In this document: positions 58,547 to 64,000 of the stretch, one piece after another
How the letters are laid out: the number at the start of each line of letters is the position of its first letter
Position numbering within the stretch: position 1 is the stretch's first letter
Assembly (NCBI RefSeq): GCF_015627125.1
Contig: NZ_VTDO01000007.1
Coordinates: 1 to 64,000 of the forward strand
Source of the DNA: Acinetobacter rathckeae
GTDB lineage: Bacteria; Pseudomonadota; Gammaproteobacteria; Pseudomonadales; Moraxellaceae
Direction: 5' to 3'
Length of the DNA stretch: 64,000 nucleotides
The notes under the pieces: model-generated
Database searches by the model: none
The model's input: only the letters and a program-made list of their open reading frames with translations
Told to the model about the DNA's origin: nothing
Made by a program: the position numbers and the translations under genes

Positions 58547-58582
58547 ATGGTTTATTGTTGTGATGAGTGTCATCCTGATTAA
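58547..58582 (+). CDS. 11-residue Cys-rich mini-ORF after gltD
   Basis: ATG-to-TAA frame encoding MVYCCDECHPD, with AAAGGA ending five bases before the ATG. It lies 37 bases after gltD and before the hairpin at 58601. The CC-x2-CH pattern could bind a metal, and the small frame could also be a leader-type peptide. No family is recognised and it may be chance, though a strong ribosome site on so short a frame is unusual. Confidence 0.4.
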   Translation: MVYCCDECHPD

Positions 58583-58600
58583 ATTGTTTTGTAAAGAATG

Positions 58601-58627
58601 AAGCCTCCAAATTATTTTGGGGGCTTT
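58601..58627 (+). terminator. Terminator after gltD
   Basis: AAGCCTCCAA pairs with TTGGGGGCTT (one G-U pair) around ATTATT; a short T-rich tail follows. Confidence 0.75.
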
Positions 58628-58701
58628 ATTAAATAAAAGAAACACCATACTTAGAAAAAATGCTTATTATAGAGATCAGTGACTATAAAAATGAGGAAAG
58701 T

Positions 58702-59295
58702 ATGAACACTTTAAAAAAACTTGCACTTGTTGGCGTATTGGGTGCAACACTGGTAACGTCAGGCTGTGGTTACAATGTATTACAAGCAAAAGATGAAGCA
58801 GTGAATGCATCTTGGTCAGATGTAGAAAACCAATACCAGCGCCGTGCCGATCTTGTACCAAACTTGGTGAATGTTGTAAAAGGCTATGCAAAACATGAAA
58901 AAAGTACACTCACCGAAGTGACACAAGCTCGCTCAAATGTGGCAGGTATTAAAGTCGATAAAGAAGTACTTGAAAACCCAGAGTTATTTCAGAAGTACCA
59001 AAAGGCACAAGATCAACTTACAAGCTCTTTGTCACGTCTGATCGCTGTATCTGAAAACTATCCTGATTTAAAAGCGAATCAGCAATTTTTAGATTTACAA
59101 GCACAGCTTGAAGGTACTGAAAACCGAGTTGCTGTTGCAAGAAATCGTTATATTACAACTGTGCAGGACTATAACACCTATGTTCGCCAATTCCCTCAGG
59201 CACTCACTGCAAAGGTTATTGGTATGAAAGTGCGCCCTAATTTTAGTGCACAAGCAGGTGCTGAAAAAGCACCAACGGTATCATTTGATAATTAG
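58702..59295 (+). CDS. lemA: LemA-family lipoprotein
   Basis: A 197-residue protein with a lipoprotein signal (MNTLKKLALVGVLGATLVTSGC, lipidated at about Cys22). The body is the helical LemA domain: YNVLQAKDEAVNASWSDVENQYQRR is shared by the family, as are RADLVPNLV and AVARNRY. GAGGAAAG supports the ATG at 58702. The following two genes encode TPM-domain proteins, a common LemA partnership. The role is not settled; links to envelope homeostasis have been proposed. Confidence 0.9.
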   Translation: MNTLKKLALVGVLGATLVTSGCGYNVLQAKDEAVNASWSDVENQYQRRADLVPNLVNVVKGYAKHEKSTLTEVTQARSNVAGIKVDKEVLENPELFQKYQKAQDQLTSSLSRLIAVSENYPDLKANQQFLDLQAQLEGTENRVAVARNRYITTVQDYNTYVRQFPQALTAKVIGMKVRPNFSAQAGAEKAPTVSFDN

Positions 59296-59313
59296 TTTAG
59301 ATAGGTCTGGCCA

Positions 59314-60390
59314 ATGCATATTTGGTGTTCAAATAAGCTAGGATTGTTTTTTAAGGTGCTTATCAGTGTGCTACTTTTAAGCAGTTCAGTCTTGGCTTGG
59401 AGTGATGATCAAAACAAGCAACTACTTACAACCACTGCTTTGAGTGATCAGTCTCCTGATGATGCAATTGTGGGTCAGGTGGTGCAGGAGCAACAAGCTA
59501 AAAAAAACAACAATAAACCGTCACAGCAGAGTACGAATACACCACAGTCTGTGGCAAATGACCTACAAGATGGGCAAAGTACACGTACTTTGCCTACGCT
59601 TAATCAACCTGTTATCGATCAAACACACCTTTTAAATACAACACAGTTAAAACAGTTATCTGACCAAATTACCCAAATCCATCGAACTGCAAAAGCACAG
59701 ATAGGCGTTGTGATTGTACCAAGTACAGGGCAAGAAGATATTTTTGATTTTGCAATACGACTTGCAAACCAGTGGAAGCTAGGCACACAAAAACAAGACA
59801 ATGGTATTGTGATTGCTGTTGCAGTCAATGATCGTCGGATTCAAATTCTAACAGGTTATGGTTTGGAAGGGGTATTACCAGATGTTGTGGTAAGTCGGAT
59901 TATACGCAACCAAATTACCCCTGCATTTAAAGAAGGCAATATTGCACTGGGTTTAATGTCGGGTATCAATGAAATTCAAAGAATCATTAATTTAGACCCA
60001 GCGATTGCTCAGCAAGCGGCACAACAGTTAAAACAACAGCATGAAATTGCGATTCGTGAGCAAGAATCTAGAGATCAGATGCTACTTTATACCGCCATTA
60101 TTTTAATTGTAGGTATATTTGCATCTTCATTCTTTGGTCATCGTTTAACAGCATCTGTGGCTGGTGTGACTGCGGTCAGTACAGGTTTACTCAGTGGGGC
60201 TGGACTACTGGTCAGCCTTTTGCTCGGTGCTGGTGTTTTTTTCCTTTTAATCACTTCTTTAGCACAGTTACTACTACAAGTATTTACATCAGGTGGTGGT
60301 AGTGGTGGCGACAGTAGTGGCGGTAATGGTAGTAGTGGTTATAGCGGTGGTGGCGACTTTGGTGGTGGAGGTGCTTCGGGCTCATGGTAA
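59314..60390 (+). CDS. TPM-domain membrane protein with Gly/Ser tail (YgcG-like)
   Basis: A 358-residue protein. A signal sequence (about 1-28) precedes a polar Gln/Asn/Ser stretch, then a TPM domain (about 88-220: HLLNTTQLKQLSDQI, AQIGVVIVPS, NGIVIAVAVNDRRIQI, GYGLEGVLPD). Membrane helices lie at about 250-310 and the protein ends in a Gly/Ser-rich tail of about 30 residues finishing SGSW. This is the usual build of YgcG-type proteins beside lemA. Function unproven. Confidence 0.85.
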   Translation: MHIWCSNKLGLFFKVLISVLLLSSSVLAWSDDQNKQLLTTTALSDQSPDDAIVGQVVQEQQAKKNNNKPSQQSTNTPQSVANDLQDGQSTRTLPTLNQPVIDQTHLLNTTQLKQLSDQITQIHRTAKAQIGVVIVPSTGQEDIFDFAIRLANQWKLGTQKQDNGIVIAVAVNDRRIQILTGYGLEGVLPDVVVSRIIRNQITPAFKEGNIALGLMSGINEIQRIINLDPAIAQQAAQQLKQQHEIAIREQESRDQMLLYTAIILIVGIFASSFFGHRLTASVAGVTAVSTGLLSGAGLLVSLLLGAGVFFLLITSLAQLLLQVFTSGGGSGGDSSGGNGSSGYSGGGDFGGGGASGSW

Positions 60391-60944
60391 ATAAAACACA
60401 AGCAACCTATATTTTAAGTAGTACTGGTGTAGATAAAAAAACAACAGTTAGCTTTAAGCGTTGGTTGAAACATTTTTTTTATTTGTCTAACAGTAAATAT
60501 TACTTTTCTAAGCAGGACAGAATAGATATTGCTCAAGCCATTCAGTCTGCTGAACAGGGGCATGTTGGTGAAATACAAGTGGTCATAGAGAGTTATATAC
60601 CTTCAAATGCTGCATATTTTCAAAATACTACGATGAGAGCGCGTCAGCTATTTGCAGAACTGGGTGTTTGGGATACTGAATATAATAGTGGTGTACTTTT
60701 GTATGTTAATTTATGCGAACGACAGGTCGATATTGTATTTGATCGTGGTATTAAGAAAACAACAGACCCAAGGACTTGGCAAAATATTTGCCAAAGTGTG
60801 ATACAACAAATGAAAAATAAGGCCTATAAAGTAGCGATCACCTATGGTGTAGAACAAATTGGGAAAACACTCAATCACCACTATTCAAGTATAGAGCCAT
60901 TAGACGCTAATAATGAATTATCTGATGATCCGATGATTTTATAG
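60384..60944 (+). CDS. Second TPM-domain protein, no membrane anchor
   Basis: A 186-residue protein overlapping the previous gene by seven bases. It has one TPM-like domain (about 45-170, with AIQSAEQGHVGEIQVVIES, NSGVLLYVNLCERQVDIVFDRG). There is no signal peptide and no membrane helix. The pairing of an anchored and a soluble TPM protein with LemA recurs in proteobacteria. It probably works with its neighbours at the inner membrane. Confidence 0.8.
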   Translation: MVNKTQATYILSSTGVDKKTTVSFKRWLKHFFYLSNSKYYFSKQDRIDIAQAIQSAEQGHVGEIQVVIESYIPSNAAYFQNTTMRARQLFAELGVWDTEYNSGVLLYVNLCERQVDIVFDRGIKKTTDPRTWQNICQSVIQQMKNKAYKVAITYGVEQIGKTLNHHYSSIEPLDANNELSDDPMIL

Positions 60945-61064
60945 ACCGATTGTTATAGATTTAAGTGGCCAGTTACAAAAATATTTAATGTTTTAAACAC
61001 CTCGTAAGTATGATTAAGTACTTGTAATATGTGTAGATGTCTAAATTTTTAATATCTATTTTTA

Positions 61065-61082
61065 TTGGCATGCTTGTTGCTG
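61065..61082 (+). promoter_or_regulatory. Sigma-54-type (-24/-12) promoter of pilA
   Basis: TTGGCATGCTTGTTGCTG with GG at 61067-61068 and GC at 61079-61080, exactly 10 bases apart. It is about 140 bases before pilA; RpoN/PilR control is known for pilA in Pseudomonas. Confidence 0.85.
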
Positions 61083-61220
61083 TAATTTAGTTATCACATG
61101 GCTGTGCTAGATTTATTCACATATAATCATGCTATGTATATTGGTATATAATATGTTATGTTTAGCATGTTTAATTTAACTGAATTATATTCCTTTCAAA
61201 CTCAATATCGGGGTAAATGA

Positions 61221-61670
61221 ATGAACGCTCAAAAAGGTTTTACATTAATTGAATTGATGATCGTTGTTGCGATTATTGGTATTTTGGCTGCGATTGCGAT
61301 TCCTGCGTATCAAGGCTATATTGCTAAATCACAAATTGCCGCAAGCTTAGCGGAAATTAGCCCAGGTAAAACCAATGCCGAAGCATTACTTGCAACTGGT
61401 GTATCTACAACGCTTACTAGTGCATCTGCTGTTGGCTTACAGACATCTACTAATAACTGTTCAGCAATTGCCGTAAGTATTTCAAGCACAACATCCGTGA
61501 TTACTTGTACAATGCAAGGTACGACTTCAATTACAGGTAAGAAAATTCAATGGGCACGTTCTGCAGATAACACGACTACAGGTGCTGTTGGAACTTGGAC
61601 GTGTAACTCAGATGCACCAGCAGATTATATACCAAAATCTTGTACTGGTCGTACAATTGCTACTTCTTAA
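61221..61670 (+). CDS. pilA: PilA, major type IV pilin
   Basis: A 149-residue prepilin. Leader MNAQKG is cut after Gly6; the mature protein starts [20 protein letters not shown], with Glu5 of the mature chain. Four cysteines in the globular part can form disulfides. The C-terminal residue is serine, the site used by TfpO-type glycosyltransferases in Acinetobacter. Sigma-54-type promoter upstream; the glycosyltransferase gene follows after 46 bases. Confidence 0.94.
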   Translation: MNAQKGFTLIELMIVVAIIGILAAIAIPAYQGYIAKSQIAASLAEISPGKTNAEALLATGVSTTLTSASAVGLQTSTNNCSAIAVSISSTTSVITCTMQGTTSITGKKIQWARSADNTTTGAVGTWTCNSDAPADYIPKSCTGRTIATS

Positions 61671-61716
61671 TTATTTGTGGTAAACAGTGCGGAGGTTTTA
61701 AACTTCCGCATTTATT

Positions 61717-63336
61717 ATGAAAATATTTCTAAGTCTTTTTAGCGTATTGCTTTGGTTGTCTTATGCCAATCCAGCCCATTACCTTCCGTGGTCTAGCTTC
61801 CTATCAGAGTTTTTAGCTTTTTTTAGTATTGTTTTTCTACTTCCATTGTTATTTTTAAGAAGAAATATAGCTATCCCTCGTTTTATTTTTCCATTTTTAT
61901 TATTATCAGCTGTACCATTTTTACAATATTATTTTACCCAAATTTTCTTTTTTACTATTGCTTGGTCGGCGTCACTGTATCTATTTACTTTCATGTTAGC
62001 TGTTATCGTTGGTTATAACTTAACAATAAAAGAACATACTAAAAATTCACTTTTGAATGCTGTATACACTGCATTTTTTGTTGCATCTTTATTTTCTTCT
62101 TGCCTCGCTATTTTTCAGTGGTTAGGGGTGTTTAAGGGGCAAGCATGGATAATGGGCTTCACTGGCAATCGTCCATATGCAAATATCGGGCAATTTAACC
62201 AATTATCTACATTGTTATCCTTAGGTTTACTATCAGGCTTGTATTTTTTTGAACGAGCTATTCTAAAAAGAAATATATTTATTATTTCTAGTTGCCTATT
62301 TCTATTTGCCATGGCACTTTCACAATCCCGTACAGGGTGGTTGATCATTACTTTTTGCTTTATTTTTGTTATGGTTTGGCAAAATAAAATGGATTTAAAG
62401 TCTAATTATAAAGATTTTATTTTTTTAACACTCTTTTATATTTTAGCAATTTTAGTGTTGCCAAGTTTAAATCATCTTTTAGCTCCTTATTTTGATATTG
62501 CACCTATTAGCTCGGCATCTGAAAGAATTTCATCAGGCTATTTAAGGTTAGATATTTGGAACCAAATGATTCATGCTGTCATGAAACAGCCTCTTTGGGG
62601 TTATGGTTGGAATCAAACCAGTGTTGCACAAGCACAGGTTATTGATGTTTATAAAGGCTATGAATGGGCATCCAGTGCACATAATTTATTTTTAGATATT
62701 ATTGTTTGGTGTGGATTACCTTTGGGTTCAATAGTTGTTTTATATATTCTCTGGATATATAAAAACTTATTTAACCATATTGTTAATCTTGAAACACTGA
62801 TAATCTTTCTCATAGTCTCGGCATTAGGTATTCATTCAATGCTTGAATTTCCATTGTATTATATGTATTTCTTATTACCTTTGGGTTTGCTTATTGGCAT
62901 CTCATTTAGGTATCAATCACGTTCTGAGCTTTTAATAAGTCGCTGGTTTATACCAATTATCGTGTCTTTTTCTTTTTTTGCTGGATATCATGTTTATCAG
63001 CAATATAATTTAGTTTGGGACAATACTCTGGCTGGAAAAACAGCGGAAATGAACGATCATAAAGGAAAAGTAGATTTACCTTACACTCTTTTTTTGTTTG
63101 ACCAATATGACGCTAGAGCACAATGGATTGGTCTAAATGTACATCAAAAAATGACAGCATTTGATTGGGTGAATGCAAAAAAAATGGCTGAATTGTATAT
63201 TATGCCTTACGACTTAATAAAATATGCTCAGGTCCTTGCCGTGAATGGGCAAGAGCAAGAGGCAAAAAGACAACTTGCTATTTTAAATTATACGTATCGT
63301 CGAAATCTAACATATGAGCAATTATTCGATAAGTAG
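61717..63336 (+). CDS. tfpO: PglL/TfpO-type pilin O-oligosaccharyltransferase
   Basis: A 539-residue inner-membrane protein with about 12 membrane segments. It has a PglL-type N-terminal region (IGQFNQLSTLLSLGL) and a Wzy_C (O-antigen ligase) domain (ALSQSRTGWL), then AHNLFLDIIVWCGLPLG with a likely catalytic His, and a periplasmic C-terminal domain. Such enzymes transfer lipid-linked glycans to protein Ser/Thr. The gene lies directly after pilA, as does TfpO in Acinetobacter, so pilin is the probable acceptor. General PglL activity cannot be excluded. Confidence 0.82.
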   Translation: MKIFLSLFSVLLWLSYANPAHYLPWSSFLSEFLAFFSIVFLLPLLFLRRNIAIPRFIFPFLLLSAVPFLQYYFTQIFFFTIAWSASLYLFTFMLAVIVGYNLTIKEHTKNSLLNAVYTAFFVASLFSSCLAIFQWLGVFKGQAWIMGFTGNRPYANIGQFNQLSTLLSLGLLSGLYFFERAILKRNIFIISSCLFLFAMALSQSRTGWLIITFCFIFVMVWQNKMDLKSNYKDFIFLTLFYILAILVLPSLNHLLAPYFDIAPISSASERISSGYLRLDIWNQMIHAVMKQPLWGYGWNQTSVAQAQVIDVYKGYEWASSAHNLFLDIIVWCGLPLGSIVVLYILWIYKNLFNHIVNLETLIIFLIVSALGIHSMLEFPLYYMYFLLPLGLLIGISFRYQSRSELLISRWFIPIIVSFSFFAGYHVYQQYNLVWDNTLAGKTAEMNDHKGKVDLPYTLFLFDQYDARAQWIGLNVHQKMTAFDWVNAKKMAELYIMPYDLIKYAQVLAVNGQEQEAKRQLAILNYTYRRNLTYEQLFDK

Positions 63337-63415
63337 CATTAGCTATGGTTTTGTTTTGGTTTTGCCCAAAAAAGAACCACTTAACCCCAAAATAGAGCAA
63401 AGTTAAAAAAACAGC

Positions 63416-63444
63416 TTGCGTTGCATGGTTTAGCTCTATACAAT
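63416..63444 (+). promoter_or_regulatory. Sigma-70 promoter of the first initiator tRNA gene
   Basis: TTGCGT (63416-63421), 17-base spacer, TACAAT (63439-63444). Confidence 0.7.
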
Positions 63445-63511
63445 GCGCTCCATCAAGTTATTTAGTGCTTGGTTTTAAGATTACATGTTTACCAGAACAT
63501 TGTAATGTCGG

Positions 63512-63588
<77 letters not shown>

Positions 63589-63627
63589 ATTCAATGAAGC
63601 TTGCAAAATCATTGGGCTTATTCAAAG

Positions 63628-63656
63628 TTGTAAAGCAACTAAAAGTAAGTTAGAAT
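63628..63656 (+). promoter_or_regulatory. Sigma-70-like promoter of the second initiator tRNA gene
   Basis: TTGTAA (63628-63633), 17-base spacer, TAGAAT (63651-63656), 12 bases before the tRNA. Confidence 0.6.
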
Positions 63657-63668
63657 ATTGCACACTAT

Positions 63669-63745
<77 letters not shown>

Positions 63746-63756
63746 AGATTCTTGCT

Positions 63757-63785
63757 AAAAGGCTCACAAATAGGTGGGCCTTTTT
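63757..63785 (+). terminator. Terminator after the initiator tRNA genes
   Basis: AAAAGGCTCAC pairs with GTGGGCCTTTT (one G-U) around a six-base loop. Its T-run is shared with the next hairpin (63781-63817). Confidence 0.85.
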
Positions 63786-63839
63786 GCACAGTGGGCTTTG
63801 CTTTTTCTGTGCAAAAAGGGCGGATACACGCCCTTTTTT
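63781..63839 (+). promoter_or_regulatory. Overlapping hairpins in the rimP leader
   Basis: TTTTTGCACAG (63781-63791) pairs perfectly with CTGTGCAAAAA (63807-63817). The A-run of that arm also starts a second hairpin, AAAAAGGGCG (63813-63822) with CGCCCTTTTT (63829-63838). Each hairpin excludes its neighbour, and the last has a T-run. A candidate attenuator for rimP-nusA. Confidence 0.6.
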
Positions 63840-63950
63840 AATGGTCGTTATGTTGTGTAGACATCAATTCGTCAACAATACATGCTTCACTACATACAGG
63901 TAGGTTGGTACAAAAGCCAACTGTTGCATTGCATAAAATGATGAGAGTAC

Positions 63951-64000
63951 ATGAAATTATCAAACAAAAATCAAGCGCTACAAGATCTCATTGCACCTGC
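63951..64000 (+). CDS. rimP: RimP, ribosome maturation factor (start only)
   Basis: The first 16 codons (MKLSNKNQALQDLIAP) match the RimP N-terminus of Acinetobacter as I recall it. GAGAG lies just upstream. RimP helps 30S assembly; nusA and infB are expected to follow beyond the window, as the initiator-tRNA gene upstream also suggests. Only about a tenth of the gene is visible. Confidence 0.75.
   Translation, partial: MKLSNKNQALQDLIAP

Overview
The window looks like chromosomal DNA of a low-GC gammaproteobacterium of the Moraxellaceae, most probably Acinetobacter. This rests on recalled protein likeness, not on a search. The pointers are an Acr1-type fatty acyl-CoA reductase, a GltX and a RimP start very like those of Acinetobacter, a rsmH-ftsL-ftsI-murE-murF-mraY cell-wall cluster that stops after mraY, ponA facing away from pilMNOPQ-aroKB, and a pilA gene followed by a PglL/TfpO-type pilin glycosyltransferase. 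Most of the window is core genome. No insertion sequence, prophage, CRISPR array or plasmid function was seen.

Layout. 1-8.2 kb is a transport and catabolism block: an amine/amino-acid permease (cut by the left edge), an FAD amine oxidase, a TauE-type exporter, a DUF485/sodium-solute symporter pair, a nitrilase and a LysR regulator. 8.4-12.3 kb holds hisB-hisH and hisA (minus strand) mixed with three small membrane-protein genes, two of which share a cold-shock-like N-terminal domain. 12.5-13.7 kb has two tandem tRNA-Phe genes and a small AT-rich islet with a SieB-like membrane protein. 14-25 kb carries mntH, a GNAT enzyme, a CoA-transferase, envZ-ompR, tex, acr1 and ettA. 25-29 kb is an iron-related group (DUF4198 protein, zinc-ribbon protein, FecA-like receptor) with Fur-box-like sites. 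29-31.5 kb has three tRNA-Glu genes and one tRNA-Ala around an alpha/beta hydrolase and a LysO-type exporter.

31.5-41 kb is gltX, a small exported protein and the division/peptidoglycan cluster. 41-52 kb has rlmA, ponA (PBP1a), pilMNOPQ, aroK, aroB and a SPOR-like protein. 52-58.5 kb is gltBD behind a long leader with a sigma-54-type promoter. 58.5-61 kb has an 11-codon cysteine-rich mini-ORF and a lemA-TPM-TPM group. 61-63.3 kb is pilA, also with a sigma-54-type promoter, and its glycosyltransferase. The window ends with two initiator tRNA genes, a chain of overlapping hairpins and the start of rimP.

How the genes work together. PBP1a, FtsI, MurE/F and MraY build and cross-link meso-DAP peptidoglycan. 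PilMNOPQ form the alignment complex and secretin through which PilA pili pass, and the gene after pilA probably glycosylates the pilin's C-terminal serine. GltBD assimilate ammonia, which the nitrilase and amine-oxidase block could supply. The most interesting unexplained points are the CSD-like/membrane-domain gene pair, the Cys-rich mini-ORF after gltD, the sigma-54 promoter and structured leader before gltB, the SieB-like islet at tRNA-Phe, and the three mutually exclusive hairpins before rimP.
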